In this document: in pieces, positions 1 to 9,121 of the stretch
How positions within the stretch are numbered: the stretch's first letter is position 1
Layout: each line of letters opens with the position of its first letter
Source of the DNA: Methylotenera oryzisoli
GTDB lineage: Bacteria > Pseudomonadota > Gammaproteobacteria > Burkholderiales > Methylophilaceae
DNA: 64,000 bases
Assembly: GCA_945907735.1 (NCBI GenBank)
Contig: CAMDTL010000002.1
Span: 62,001-126,000, forward strand
Direction: 5' to 3'
Made by a program: the position numbers and the translations under genes
The notes under the pieces: generated by a model
Databases searched by the model: none
What the model was told of the DNA's origin: nothing
What the model saw: only the letters and a program-made list of their open reading frames with translations

Positions 1-501
1 GCGGATTTGGCTACTAAGTTAATCCCAAGCAATGCTGCCGTATGCGATACCTGTGTGGCGCTCGATTATTTCCGTTTCTCTGCCAAAAAACTAAATGAAG
101 GCCCTAGAATGATTTTTGGTGGTCGCGTCAGTTATAGCACGCTAACGCCAGCTTACCTGACAGAAAAAATGCAAGCGCGTATGGCGGCCGTTTTCCCGCA
201 ATTAAAAGATACAAAAGTTGATTTTACTTGGGGTTGTTTTGTGGATATCACCATGAATCGCGCACCAGATTTTGGCCGAGTGGCACCGAATGTGTATTAT
301 TTGCAAGGCTTTTCAGGCCATGGTGTGGCGCTCACGGGTTTATCTGGCAAGCTGGTGGCAGAGGCGATAAGCGGTCAAGCTGAACGTTTAGATGTTATTT
401 CGCGCATTTCGCACCATCACTTCCCTGGTGGAAAATTATTGCGTACACCCACGTTGGTGCTGGGCATGGCGTGGTATCAGCTTAGAGAGAAATTCGGTTA
501 A
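1..501 (+). CDS. FAD-dependent oxidoreductase (DAO family), C-terminal part
   Basis: The frame is open from the first base, so the gene begins upstream of the window and only the last 166 residues are visible. The segment FGRVAPNVYYLQGFSGHG is the typical C-terminal FAD-contacting stretch of the DAO fold, as in gamma-glutamylputrescine oxidoreductase (PuuB/OrdL) and related amine or amino-acid oxidases. These enzymes oxidise a secondary or primary amine using FAD and oxygen. The Rossmann GxGxxG end is outside the window, so the substrate cannot be assigned. It is convergent with the yggT gene. A CACTGGA/TCCAGTG inverted repeat at 519-541 follows the stop but has no T-run. Confidence 0.8.
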   Translation, partial: ADLATKLIPSNAAVCDTCVALDYFRFSAKKLNEGPRMIFGGRVSYSTLTPAYLTEKMQARMAAVFPQLKDTKVDFTWGCFVDITMNRAPDFGRVAPNVYYLQGFSGHGVALTGLSGKLVAEAISGQAERLDVISRISHHHFPGGKLLRTPTLVLGMAWYQLREKFG

Positions 502-680
502 AGGGTTTATCTCGATACCACTGGACTAAGGCGTTCCAGTGCAAGTCTGTAAGGCGTATGGGTGTTGGCTCGCATGGCAGTTCATGCGTAGCCAGTCAGC
601 ATTAAAGAGCGTCCTGCACTTGTTTTGCGCGCAGAAGCAAGCACGAATAAATCGTAAAGCATGCCAATAAAAATTCCAGC

Positions 681-1256
681 TTAGAAAGGTGATAAAAATT
701 GTGCTTCTAAGGTTCTAATGACCGAAACGTTGATCATTTGCAGAAAAATCAGCGCCACAATAGGCGAAAAATCAATACCGCTGGCCATTGGTAGAAAGCG
801 CTGAATTGGCGCTAATATCGGGCTAGTCAGGCTATTCAGCACGCCAGAAACGGGCGATTGCGGATTTACCCAGCTTAAAATAACTTGCAATAAAATGGCA
901 TAAAAGAATACGTCTAAAGCGATGCGAGCAACGCCCAGAAAGCTCATGCCTATCAGACCCAGCCATGCCGATTCGCCCGCAACGCTGAGCGGAAAATCGC
1001 GCAACCATAGCAAGCTGAGTTGCAACAAAAGCTGTGTGATGAGCGCTAAAAATAGGGTGGATAAATCAGTCCCCCCCCAGCTTGGAATGATTTTACGTGC
1101 AGGTTTGACGACAAAATCGGTGAGTGACAGCACCATATAAGCTAGTGGATTATTAAAAGATACTCTAAATAATTGCATAAAAAAACGTAGCAAAAACAAT
1201 AGCGTCAGTAAGTTTAAAACGGTGGTGAGTAAAAATGTGAGCGCAGTAGTAAACAC
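681..1256 (-). CDS. yggT: YggT family integral membrane protein
   Basis: Predicted inner-membrane protein of 191 residues in the YggT family (DUF165-unrelated, usually named YggT/YlmG). Hydrophobic segments lie near residues 5-25, 65-85, 100-125 and 160-180, in two repeated halves that each carry the family-type sequence around FRVSFNNPLAY and ILSWVNPQSPVSG, with a conserved NP. Family members are linked to osmotic tolerance and, in Gram-positives and plastids, to division-related membrane functions; the exact activity is unknown. The start is GTG at 1256, preceded by a good AAGGAT ribosome site. It lies 13 bp downstream of proC in the same direction, the usual yggS-proC-yggT order, so it is probably cotranscribed. 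Confidence 0.88.
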   Translation of the reverse strand: MFTTALTFLLTTVLNLLTLLFLLRFFMQLFRVSFNNPLAYMVLSLTDFVVKPARKIIPSWGGTDLSTLFLALITQLLLQLSLLWLRDFPLSVAGESAWLGLIGMSFLGVARIALDVFFYAILLQVILSWVNPQSPVSGVLNSLTSPILAPIQRFLPMASGIDFSPIVALIFLQMINVSVIRTLEAQFLSPF

Positions 1257-1269
1257 TTAATTTTATCCT

Positions 1270-2079
1270 TTATGTTTGGCTTAGTTCATCACCTAAAGTC
1301 TTGGCGCGCGCGCAGGCTTTTTGCGCGGCTAACACAATGGCTTGTTTCACTTTTGAATCGCTCAAACTCAGCAAACCTTGCTCGGTGGTACCGCCTTTTG
1401 ACGTTACTTGTGCACGCAAGGTGGTAATCGGTGTGTCACTGGCGTCGGCTAATAAACTTGCGCCTTTAAAAGTGGCGATGCTAAGCTGCTTGGCCTGTGA
1501 TTCATTGAGCCCCAGCGTCAGCGCGGCCTCGTGCAGCGCTTCGATAAAATAAAATACATATGCAGGGCCGCTTCCAGAAATGGCGGTAATCGCGTCTAAT
1601 TTTTCTTCAGAATCCAGCCATAAAGTGGTGCCCGCGGCACTTAACACTTGGTCTGCTAGCGCAATTTGCATTTTGCTGACATTGGGCATGGCATATAAAC
1701 CAGTGACACCAGCTTGTATTTGCGCTGGCGTGTTGGGCATGGCGCGGATGATGGTGTTGTAGCCGCCCAACCAGCGCGATAAATCTGCCAAGCGAATGCC
1801 GGCCGCAATGGAGATGATGAGTTGGTTTTTTAGCTGTGGTGCGAGTGTTTTGGCGATTTGTGGCAATTGTTGTGGTTTTATTGCCAATACAATCACGTCG
1901 CAAGCTTGTATTTTTGCTAGCTCGGCAGAGGTATTTACGCCAAAGGCGTGCTCAAGTTCCGCGCGTTTATTAGCCTCTAGCTCGACAACTGTAATGTTTT
2001 GCATGGAAAATTTTTGGCTTTTTAAGCCAGTAATTAGTGCCTGCGCCATGTTGCCGCCACCTATAAAGCCTAGTTTCAT
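1270..2079 (-). CDS. proC: Pyrroline-5-carboxylate reductase
   Basis: Catalyses the last step of proline synthesis, the NAD(P)H-dependent reduction of 1-pyrroline-5-carboxylate to proline in the cytoplasm. The 269-residue length is normal. The N-terminal Rossmann motif GFIGGGNMAQALI (residues 4-16) and the dimer/active-site stretch AISGSGPAYVFYFIEAL (about residue 165) are intact, as is the C-terminal region containing TSKGGTTEQGL. The ATG at 2079 has GAGAAGGA upstream. It is 17 bp downstream of yggS and upstream of yggT, a widespread three-gene arrangement. Confidence 0.96.
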   Translation of the reverse strand: MKLGFIGGGNMAQALITGLKSQKFSMQNITVVELEANKRAELEHAFGVNTSAELAKIQACDVIVLAIKPQQLPQIAKTLAPQLKNQLIISIAAGIRLADLSRWLGGYNTIIRAMPNTPAQIQAGVTGLYAMPNVSKMQIALADQVLSAAGTTLWLDSEEKLDAITAISGSGPAYVFYFIEALHEAALTLGLNESQAKQLSIATFKGASLLADASDTPITTLRAQVTSKGGTTEQGLLSLSDSKVKQAIVLAAQKACARAKTLGDELSQT

Positions 2080-2096
2080 TTAATCCTTCTCATTTT

Positions 2097-2777
2097 TTAT
2101 ACGCGTGTACCAAAAATTGCCGAGCCAATACGTACTATGGTAGCACCTTCGTGTATCGCCGCGATGTAGTCATCCGACATGCCAATGGATAAAGTGTCCA
2201 GTTTAAAGCCTTGTTGTTGCAGATTTTTAAACGCATCGGCAACTATTTTAAATTGCGCGCGCTGTTTTGCAAAATCTTTTGTGGGGGCGGGAATCGCCAT
2301 GATACCGCGCAATTTAAGGTTGGGCATATTGCATATTTCTTTTGCAAGCATAGCCTGCAAGCTAATATCCACACCACTCTTCGAGTCCTCTTCGCTACTA
2401 TTAATTTGCATGCAAACATTGAGCGGGGGTAATGTTTGCGGTCGTGCTTCGTTTAATCGCACTGCGATTTTTAAGCGATCTATCGAGTGTACCCATGCAA
2501 ATTGTTGCGCAATTAATGTGGTTTTATTACTTTGAATCGGGCCAATAAAATGCCACTCAATGTTGCAATCATTTAGCGCATTTTGTTTGTTAATCGCCTC
2601 TTGCACGTAGTTTTCGCCAAATGCACGCTGCCCAGCCAAATAAGCCTCGCGCAGTTTATCGGTGCTTTGCGCCTTGCTCACCGCCAGTAGCCTAATGTCA
2701 TCAGTTCTGTTTGCAGCAAGTTTTGCTTGATGAATATTTGCTTGAATTGCTTGCAAGGAGTTGTAAATTGTGTCCAT
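2097..2777 (-). CDS. yggS: YggS family pyridoxal-phosphate homeostasis protein
   Basis: PLP-binding protein of the PLPBP/YggS family, 226 residues, with an alanine-racemase-like TIM barrel but no known catalysis. It buffers pyridoxal phosphate and affects amino- and keto-acid pools. The PLP lysine is in LLAVSKAQS near residue 35. Other conserved segments are FGENYVQEA, WHFIGPIQSNK, LSIGMSDDY and TIVRIGSAIFG, the last being the phosphate-binding end. The gene heads the minus-strand yggS-proC-yggT cluster and is divergent from pilT, so the 79-bp gap 2778-2856 must carry promoters in both directions. Confidence 0.95.
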   Translation of the reverse strand: MDTIYNSLQAIQANIHQAKLAANRTDDIRLLAVSKAQSTDKLREAYLAGQRAFGENYVQEAINKQNALNDCNIEWHFIGPIQSNKTTLIAQQFAWVHSIDRLKIAVRLNEARPQTLPPLNVCMQINSSEEDSKSGVDISLQAMLAKEICNMPNLKLRGIMAIPAPTKDFAKQRAQFKIVADAFKNLQQQGFKLDTLSIGMSDDYIAAIHEGATIVRIGSAIFGTRV

Positions 2778-2856
2778 AATTCAATTAGCTAAACAATAAA
2801 CTGTGTGTGATTTATAACAAGTTGCCTTAACGAACTTATTATAGCAGGGGCTGATA

Positions 2857-3900
2857 GTGGATATTTCAGATTTACTCGCTTTTTCGGTTAAGAACAAAGC
2901 ATCCGATTTGCATTTATCTGCGGGCTTGCCGCCGATGATCCGTGTGCACGGCGATGTGCGTAAAATCAACGTACCCACCATGGACCATACGCAAGTGCAT
3001 AGCATGGTGTATGACATTATGAACGATAGTCAGCGCAAAGTGTATGAAGAAACGCTGGAATGCGACTTCTCGTTCGAGATTCCTAATTTAGCGCGTTTTC
3101 GTGTCAATGCGTTTAACCATAATCGTGGCTCTGGCGCGGTTTTTCGGACGATTCCTACTAAAATATTAACGTTGAAAGAGCTTAATTGTCCACCGATTTT
3201 TAAAGAAATTGCTGAAATGCCGCGTGGCATTGTGCTGGTGACTGGACCAACTGGCTCGGGGAAATCCACTACATTGGCGGCGATGGTGGATTATGTGAAC
3301 GAAAACGAAATGGGGCACATTCTAACGGTGGAAGATCCGATTGAATTTGTGCATCAATCTAAAAAATGTTTGATTAACCAACGTGAAGTGGGTCCGCATA
3401 CGCTTTCATTCCAAAACGCCTTGCGCTCGGCCCTGCGCGAAGACCCGGACGTGATTATGGTGGGCGAGATGCGCGATTTGGAAACGATTCGATTGGCTTT
3501 AAGCGCCGCAGAAACAGGCCATTTGGTATTTGGCACGCTACACACCAGCTCGGCTGCAAAAACGGTGGATCGTATTGTCGATGTGTTTCCCGCCGCAGAA
3601 AAAGAAATGGTGCGCTCGATGTTGTCAGAATCGTTGCGCGCAGTCATTTCGCAAACTTTATGCAAAACTAAAGACAAGCAAGGCCGCGTGGCAGCGCATG
3701 AGATTATGATAGGTACGCCAGCGATTCGTAATTTGATACGCGAAAATAAAGTGGCGCAAATGTACACTGCGATGCAAATTGGACAAAACATCGGTATGCA
3801 GACGCTGGATCAAAACTTGCAAGATTTGGTGCGTCACAATGTGATTTCTGCCAATGAGGCGCGTGGTAAAGCCGCGAATAAAGATTCGATAGTGGATTAA
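2857..3900 (+). CDS. pilT: Type IV pilus retraction ATPase PilT
   Basis: Hexameric cytoplasmic ATPase that depolymerises type IV pili and powers twitching motility and DNA uptake. The 347-residue product has the usual PAS-like N-domain, Walker A GPTGSGKSTT (about residue 130), an Asp box around EDPIEFVH, Walker B DPDVIMVGEMRD, the His box TGHLVFGTLHT and the C-terminal AIRNLIRENK element typical of PilT. The start is GTG at 2857 with an AGGGG ribosome site 6 bases upstream. pilU follows 92 bp downstream on the same strand, as in most pilus-bearing beta- and gammaproteobacteria. Confidence 0.97.
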   Translation: MDISDLLAFSVKNKASDLHLSAGLPPMIRVHGDVRKINVPTMDHTQVHSMVYDIMNDSQRKVYEETLECDFSFEIPNLARFRVNAFNHNRGSGAVFRTIPTKILTLKELNCPPIFKEIAEMPRGIVLVTGPTGSGKSTTLAAMVDYVNENEMGHILTVEDPIEFVHQSKKCLINQREVGPHTLSFQNALRSALREDPDVIMVGEMRDLETIRLALSAAETGHLVFGTLHTSSAAKTVDRIVDVFPAAEKEMVRSMLSESLRAVISQTLCKTKDKQGRVAAHEIMIGTPAIRNLIRENKVAQMYTAMQIGQNIGMQTLDQNLQDLVRHNVISANEARGKAANKDSIVD

Positions 3901-3992
3901 TTTTTTTTAGAACATATGCTGTGCAGGTCGTATGCATATTGGCCTACATGGCATGCCTCTAAATTTAATTCAGCATTAATTGTTAGGATTAA

Positions 3993-5132
3993 ATGATGGA
4001 AAAAGGCCAGGCCGAAAAGTTTGTATTTGATTTACTGCGCTTAATGATGGGGAAAAAAGCGTCCGATATGTTCATCACGGCAGGTTTTCCGCCCGCCATG
4101 AAAATTGATGGCAAACTGACGCCAGTGAGTCAGCAAGTGTTAACTGCTCAGCAAGCACGCGAAATTACCCGTTCGATTATGAACGATAAACAAACCGCCG
4201 AATTTGATGCAACCAATGAATGTAATTTCGCTATTGGCATTCCAGGCGTTGCGCGCTTTCGTGTGAATGCATTTGTGCAGCGTGGCGCTGCGGGTTTGGT
4301 GTTTCGTACCATCGCCACCAAAATTCCAAAATTTGAAGACTTGGGTTTACCAGAAGTATTAAAAGACATTGCCATGACCAAACGCGGCTTGGTGATTTTT
4401 GTGGGCGGAACAGGTTCAGGCAAATCGACCTCACTCGCGGCGATGGTGGGTTATCGGAACCAAAATAGTTATGGTCATATTATTACCATTGAAGACCCAG
4501 TGGAGTTTATGCACGAACACATTAACTGTATTATTACGCAGCGTGAAGTGGGCGTTGACACTGACGACTGGAGCATTGCGCTTAAAAATACTTTACGGCA
4601 AGCGCCCGATGTGATTTTGATTGGCGAAATTCGCGATCGTGAAACTATGGATTATGCGGTTGCGTTTGCGGAAACGGGACACCTATGTTTGGCAACATTA
4701 CACGCCAACAGCACTAATCAAGCATTAGACCGCATTATTAACTTCTTCCCAGCAGAGCGTAGGCATCAATTGTTGGTGGATTTGTCGTTGAATACGCGTG
4801 CTTTTATTTCACAGCGTTTGATTCCAAAAGCCGATGGCATTGGTTGCGTCGCTGCGATTGAAATTATGATTAATTCGCCATTGATTTCAGATTTAATTTT
4901 CAAAGGTAACGTACACGAAATTAAAGAAATTATTGGACGCTCACGCGAGCTTGGCATGCAAACGTTTGACCAGGCCTTGTTTAATTTGCATGAAGCGGGT
5001 GAGATTAGCTATGAAGAAGCTTTGCGCAATGCCGATTCAGTGAATGATATTAGATTGAAGATTAAACTTGAAGGCAAAGCGTCGAAAGACAGAGACTTGT
5101 CTGCCGGTTTGGATCATTTAGGCATGGTGTAA
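3993..5132 (+). CDS. pilU: PilT/PilU family type IV pilus ATPase PilU
   Basis: Second retraction ATPase, which works with PilT and is thought to add force during pilus retraction. Its 379 residues carry Walker A VGGTGSGKSTS (about residue 135), EDPVEF, Walker B APDVILIGEIRDRET and TGHLCLATLHANS. The C-terminal tail (residues 345-379) is charged, longer than in PilT, and characteristic of PilU. ATG at 3993 follows TTAGGATT, a clear ribosome site. A hairpin terminator follows at 5156-5185, ending the pilT-pilU unit before the convergent pyrimidine genes. Confidence 0.95.
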   Translation: MMEKGQAEKFVFDLLRLMMGKKASDMFITAGFPPAMKIDGKLTPVSQQVLTAQQAREITRSIMNDKQTAEFDATNECNFAIGIPGVARFRVNAFVQRGAAGLVFRTIATKIPKFEDLGLPEVLKDIAMTKRGLVIFVGGTGSGKSTSLAAMVGYRNQNSYGHIITIEDPVEFMHEHINCIITQREVGVDTDDWSIALKNTLRQAPDVILIGEIRDRETMDYAVAFAETGHLCLATLHANSTNQALDRIINFFPAERRHQLLVDLSLNTRAFISQRLIPKADGIGCVAAIEIMINSPLISDLIFKGNVHEIKEIIGRSRELGMQTFDQALFNLHEAGEISYEEALRNADSVNDIRLKIKLEGKASKDRDLSAGLDHLGMV

Positions 5133-5155
5133 ATTTTAGGGTGTAATTTGTAAGA

Positions 5156-5185
5156 AAACAAGCCGACTGGTAAGTCAGCTTGTTT
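5156..5185 (+). terminator. Bidirectional hairpin terminator between pilU and pseudo-pyrC
   Basis: AAACAAGC pairs with GCTTGTTT and, after one mismatch, GACT pairs with AGTC around a GGTA loop. The A-rich left arm and T-rich right arm make it usable on both strands, which fits its place between convergent genes. Confidence 0.65.
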
Positions 5186-5269
5186 GGCCACGCGCCTTGA
5201 ATATAAAGCCAGCACCATCTGCATCTTTTACATCAACGTCAAGTGCTTAAAACTGTTGCGCTTAAATTT

Positions 5270-6547
5270 TTAGCTATGTTGATAGGTGATTTGCCCGTGT
5301 AGCAAGGTAGTTTGGGTGCGGCCAAGCATGGCTAAGCCTAAAAATGGTGTATTTTTACCTTGGCTTTTAAACTGGCTGGCAGTCACTGTCCATTCTAATG
5401 TTGGATTGAAAATTGCTATATCTGCATCAGCATGCAAACTTAAATGCCCGCCAGTAATGGCTAAAATCTTGGCTGGCTGGCTGGTGATTTTTGCAACCGC
5501 GTCAAATAGGCTGGCTTGGTTATCCACGGCCCATTTCAGCGCCAGCGGCAATAGCAACTCTAAGCCAGTTGCGCCAGCTTCGGCTTCTGCAAATGGCAAT
5601 AACTTTGCGTCGTCATCCACAGGTGTGTGGTCGGAACATATCGCGTCAATGGTGCCGTCTTTTAGCCCGAGGCATAGCGCGTTTTTATCGCGCATGCTTC
5701 TTAATGGTGGCTTCAGGTTGGCGTGCGCGTTGAAGTAGCCAATGTCGTGATCGGTTAAATGGCAGTGCTGCGCGCTCACGTCTGCGGTGACTTGCACGCC
5801 TTGCTGCTTGGCCTGTCTTACCAAATCCACGCCTTCTGCAGTGGATAGTCTACACAAATGCACGCGCGTATTGGTTGCATGCGCGATGCGTAAAATGCTG
5901 GCAATGGCTAAGCCTTCAGCCGCTGCGGGTATTCCTTTTAAGCCTAATCGGCTGGCAATTTCGCCGTCATGTGCAACGCCCTCTTTGGCCAGATAGTAAT
6001 CTTCAGCGCGTAAAAAAATGGTGTAGCCAAACGTCGCGGCGTATTCAAACGCGCGCCACAACACTTGCGTATCGGTCATCGAGACATCGGCTTGGCTAAA
6101 ACCCACGCAGCCCGCTTCAGTCAGCGCACACATCTCGGTCAGCAGCTTGCCTTCTAATTTACGCGTAAGCGCGCCCAGCGGATAAACGTGTGCCAAATTC
6201 AAAAGTTTGGCCCGGTGCTTTAACATTTCTACCAAGCCAGGTTCGTCTAAAATAGGATTCGTATCAGGTGGGCAGGCGAGGCTGGTGATGCCGCCAGCGG
6301 CCGCAGCTCGTAGCTCACTTTTTAGATTGGCATGATGTGCCGAGCCAGGTTCGCGCAATCTTGCCGATAAATCCACAAAGCCTGGCGCCACGATTAAACC
6401 GGTGGCATCAATAGTTTGATTGGCGACAAAACCGTCAGGGCATTGATCAATGCCCGTGATTTTACCTGCAACGATGAATACATCTTTTTTTGCATCGATA
6501 TTATTTTTTGGGTCGATTAAGTGACCGTTTTTAATATGAATTTTCAT
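5270..6547 (-). CDS. Dihydroorotase-like protein (probably inactive PyrC')
   Basis: Amidohydrolase-fold protein of 425 residues related to dihydroorotase. Active enzymes bind zinc through an HxH just before LREPG; here residues 57-68 read [13 protein letters not shown], so both histidines are replaced (Ser61, Arg63). The later metal positions are also altered: FLRAED where active enzymes have a His, and SDHTPVDDD without the usual following His. This is the pattern of the noncatalytic PyrC' (pyrX) subunits known in Pseudomonas, which hold aspartate transcarbamoylase in its dodecameric complex. The start overlaps the pyrB stop by 4 bp (ATGA), so the two are translationally coupled. A functional pyrC should lie elsewhere in the genome. 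Confidence 0.88.
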   Translation of the reverse strand: MKIHIKNGHLIDPKNNIDAKKDVFIVAGKITGIDQCPDGFVANQTIDATGLIVAPGFVDLSARLREPGSAHHANLKSELRAAAAGGITSLACPPDTNPILDEPGLVEMLKHRAKLLNLAHVYPLGALTRKLEGKLLTEMCALTEAGCVGFSQADVSMTDTQVLWRAFEYAATFGYTIFLRAEDYYLAKEGVAHDGEIASRLGLKGIPAAAEGLAIASILRIAHATNTRVHLCRLSTAEGVDLVRQAKQQGVQVTADVSAQHCHLTDHDIGYFNAHANLKPPLRSMRDKNALCLGLKDGTIDAICSDHTPVDDDAKLLPFAEAEAGATGLELLLPLALKWAVDNQASLFDAVAKITSQPAKILAITGGHLSLHADADIAIFNPTLEWTVTASQFKSQGKNTPFLGLAMLGRTQTTLLHGQITYQHS

Positions 6548-7494
6548 GCGCCGCCTCCTAATATCGCCATCACCGCCATGCGCACCGCAATACCATAGGT
6601 GACTTGTGGCAGAATGACGGATTGGCTGCCATCCGCCACGCTAGAATCGATCTCTACGCCGCGATTCATCGGGCCAGGATGCATGACAATGGCGTCAGGT
6701 TTAGCATAACTTAATTTTTCTTGGGTCAAGCCGAAGGTTTTAAAATATTCTTGTGCGCTGGGCAGCAATGCGCCCGTCATGCGCTCGTTCTGCAGGCGCA
6801 ACATCATCACCACATCCACATCTTTTAAGCCGGCTTTCATGTCATGAAACACTTGCACGCCCAGTTTCCCCACATCTGCTGGCAGCAAGGTTTTGGGTGC
6901 AATCACGCGCACTTCTGGTACGCCTAATGTCGTTAGCGCATGAATCTCGCTGCGTGCGACGCGAGAATGCAACACATCGCCCACCAAAGCCACGCGCAGA
7001 TTATGCATATCTGGTTTGTAGCGGCGCACCGTAAACACATCCAACAAGCCTTGCGTGGGGTGTGCATGGCGGCCATCGCCGGCATTGATGATGCTGATAT
7101 TCTCGGGCATATGCTGCGCAATAAAATGTACCGCACCGCTTTGGCTGTGGCGCACCACAAACATATCGGCATGCATGGCAATTAAATTATCCACGGTGTC
7201 CAGAATGGTTTCACCTTTAGATTGGCTGGAGGTGCCGACATTCAGGTTAATCACATCGGCAGATAGACGTTTAGCCGCAATTTCAAAGGTGGTACGGGTG
7301 CGAGTGCTGTTTTCGAAAAAGATGTTGCACACAGTTTTGCCGCGTAATAAGGGTACTTTTTTAATGTCGCGTTCGGCGACTCCGACAAAGGTTTCGGCGC
7401 TATCCAAAATTTGCGTGAGGATTTTTTTCGGCAAACCTTCTATCGTTAACAGGTGTTTTAACTTGCCGTCCGCGTCTAATTGCAGGTTACGCAT
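6544..7494 (-). CDS. pyrB: Aspartate carbamoyltransferase catalytic subunit
   Basis: Condenses carbamoyl phosphate and L-aspartate to N-carbamoylaspartate, the first committed pyrimidine step. Of its 316 residues the carbamoyl-phosphate site [12 protein letters not shown] (about residue 60), [11 protein letters not shown] (about 140) and the C-terminal [11 protein letters not shown] are all intact. The start overlaps the end of pyrR by 8 bp and the stop overlaps the pseudo-dihydroorotase by 4 bp, giving a tight pyrR-pyrB-pyrC' operon. That order is the Pseudomonas-type arrangement, in which catalysis needs the PyrC' partner for assembly. Confidence 0.97.
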   Translation of the reverse strand: MRNLQLDADGKLKHLLTIEGLPKKILTQILDSAETFVGVAERDIKKVPLLRGKTVCNIFFENSTRTRTTFEIAAKRLSADVINLNVGTSSQSKGETILDTVDNLIAMHADMFVVRHSQSGAVHFIAQHMPENISIINAGDGRHAHPTQGLLDVFTVRRYKPDMHNLRVALVGDVLHSRVARSEIHALTTLGVPEVRVIAPKTLLPADVGKLGVQVFHDMKAGLKDVDVVMMLRLQNERMTGALLPSAQEYFKTFGLTQEKLSYAKPDAIVMHPGPMNRGVEIDSSVADGSQSVILPQVTYGIAVRMAVMAILGGGA

Positions 7495-8002
7495 GATAGG
7501 CCTCCAGCGTCAGATGTAGCTTGCCTTTGCTGTCTTGTGAAAGCTGTAAATTTTGCTTGGGTGTTAGTAAAATTTCTGCGCCGATAATATTGGGGAAAAT
7601 TGGTAATTCTACGCCACCGCGATTGATTAACACCGCCAATGTAATGCTGGTGGGGCGGCCGTAATCGAACAATTCGTTCATTGCAGCACGTGCAGTACGG
7701 CCGGTGTAGAAAATATCGTCGATTAAAATAATGTGTTTGCCCCTGACATCAAATGCGATATTGGAAGGTTTTGGCTCATTTTTTAAGCCGCGCTCGGCGT
7801 AGTCGTCGCGGTACAAAGCCGCATCTAAGGTTCCAATTGGGATAGTTCCGTGCGGGATATTTTGCTGGATGTTGTCTAGAATGCGATTCATTAGCCACAC
7901 ACCACCGCTGTGGATGCCGACCAGCGCTGTGTTGGGTTGCAATTGTGCTTGTATTTTCGCAGTAATTTCAGCTAATAAGGCTTCAGGGTTAGGTAATTGC
8001 AT
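7487..8002 (-). CDS. pyrR: PyrR-type uracil phosphoribosyltransferase / pyr regulator
   Basis: Phosphoribosyltransferase-fold protein of 171 residues. The PRPP loop [17 protein letters not shown] (about residues 92-108) is intact, and [10 protein letters not shown] near residue 33 fits the PyrR family. In Bacillus PyrR binds pyr mRNA attenuators and also makes UMP from uracil. In proteobacteria with the pyrR-pyrB-pyrC' order its regulatory mode is less settled. I see no PyrR-binding attenuator in the 5 bp between ruvX and this gene. It sits directly behind ruvX and overlaps pyrB by 8 bp. Confidence 0.93.
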   Translation of the reverse strand: MQLPNPEALLAEITAKIQAQLQPNTALVGIHSGGVWLMNRILDNIQQNIPHGTIPIGTLDAALYRDDYAERGLKNEPKPSNIAFDVRGKHIILIDDIFYTGRTARAAMNELFDYGRPTSITLAVLINRGGVELPIFPNIIGAEILLTPKQNLQLSQDSKGKLHLTLEAYHA

Positions 8003-8007
8003 ACTTT

Positions 8008-8478
8008 TTAATTAGTAGGAAGTCCATCAAAGTAAGATTGTAATAGGCTTTGCGCCGCCACCGCATCTAGCATGGCTTTTTGTGCGCGGCCTTTAATGCC
8101 CATTGCATTTAAGCTTTGCGCTGCCTCAATAGAAGTCAGGCGCTCATCTAGCATGATAACAGGCAAATTAAAACGGCCCTCTAGCCGCTGTGCAAATTTT
8201 TTCGCGAGCTGTGTCAGTAAGTGAGATTCGCCATCCATGTGCATGGGCAACCCCACCACTAGCAAGCTAGGGCGCCATTCAGTGATGAGTGCGCCAATTT
8301 GCGTAAACTTTATTTCATTTTCTTCTGCGTTGATGGTGGTCAGCGGATGTGCGACTTTGAGCATAGTTTCGCCCACTGCCACGCCGATGCGTTTTTCGCC
8401 AAAATCGAATGCCAACAAGGTGCCTGTGATGTCAGGATAACTGCGTTCTACGATTGGCAAATGGCGTTGACTTAACAT
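8008..8478 (-). CDS. ruvX: RuvX/YqgF family pre-16S rRNA nuclease
   Basis: RNase H-like Holliday-junction-resolvase-fold protein (YqgF), needed for processing the 5' end of 16S rRNA. Recognisable features are LLAFDFGEKRIGVAVGE with the first catalytic Asp, LLVVGLPMHMDG and MLDERLTSIEA with the later acidic residues. The frame stays open to a TTG at 8520. I prefer the ATG at 8478, one base after the algH stop (TAA-C-ATG), which gives 156 residues, near the family norm. An ATG at 8487 is also possible. The algH-ruvX-pyrR order is typical. Confidence 0.9.
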   Translation of the reverse strand: MLSQRHLPIVERSYPDITGTLLAFDFGEKRIGVAVGETMLKVAHPLTTINAEENEIKFTQIGALITEWRPSLLVVGLPMHMDGESHLLTQLAKKFAQRLEGRFNLPVIMLDERLTSIEAAQSLNAMGIKGRAQKAMLDAVAAQSLLQSYFDGLPTN

Positions 8479-8479
8479 G

Positions 8480-9061
8480 TTAAGCATGCCCGGCGTGATG
8501 CGATAAATTGACCAAATCAAGTCCTATCATGCGCATGGCGCAGTCAAATTTTTCGTGGTCGGCTTTATCAAAAATTAGCGCATGAATGTCATCTAGATTA
8601 TCGGTTGCTAGACTCAACCAAGCATTTTGTGCTAGTTCATTTTCAAGTTGACCTGCTGTCCAGCCCGCGTAGCCTAATGCGATGAACATTTTTTGCGGGC
8701 CCTTATTTTCGGCTGAGGCAAGCAGAATATCTTTAGATGTTGTTAGCGCAACTTTATCGCTGATGACGATGGTGGCATCATATTCGTCTTGCGGCTCGTG
8801 TAAAATAAAACCGCGCTCAGTTTGCACTGGGCCGCCAAAATGTACTATTTTCTTTAACAGTGAGGTGTTTTCAGGTTCGATCTGGATTTGTTGAAATAAC
8901 TTGACAACGCTAATGTCAGCAGTGCGATTGATAATCACGCCCATCGCGCCATCTTGGTTGTGCGTGCAAATATAAGTGACGGTTTTAGAAAAAAACGGAT
9001 CGGTCATGGCGGGCATCGCGATGAGAAACTGACCAGTAAGATTTAGTTTTTCCAATGGCAT
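8480..9061 (-). CDS. YqgE/AlgH family protein
   Basis: Conserved protein of 193 residues in the UPF0301 (YqgE/AlgH) family. The signature segments are LTGQFLIAMPAMTDPFF at the N terminus, MGVIINR (about residue 40), FGGPVQTERGFILH and the C-terminal ALGYAGWTAGQLENE. AlgH was named as an alginate regulator in Pseudomonas, but the molecular function of the family is unknown. Its constant partnership with ruvX and pyrR, seen here too, suggests a housekeeping role. The start is ATG at 9061. Confidence 0.93.
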   Translation of the reverse strand: MPLEKLNLTGQFLIAMPAMTDPFFSKTVTYICTHNQDGAMGVIINRTADISVVKLFQQIQIEPENTSLLKKIVHFGGPVQTERGFILHEPQDEYDATIVISDKVALTTSKDILLASAENKGPQKMFIALGYAGWTAGQLENELAQNAWLSLATDNLDDIHALIFDKADHEKFDCAMRMIGLDLVNLSHHAGHA

Positions 9062-9121
9062 GCACTATAACATAAATTTATTCTAAATAATCATTGGCTT
9101 ATGACATAGCCTAAAACGGCC

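Noticed and set aside
519-541. CACTGGA/TCCAGTG inverted repeat after the first gene as a terminator
   Set aside because: Only seven pairs with a nine-base loop and no T-run on either strand.
3354-3791. Long antisense open frame inside pilT
   Set aside because: Its product has no recognisable features, and pilT on the other strand is fully conserved; similar shadow frames occur in pyrC', gltB and thiC.
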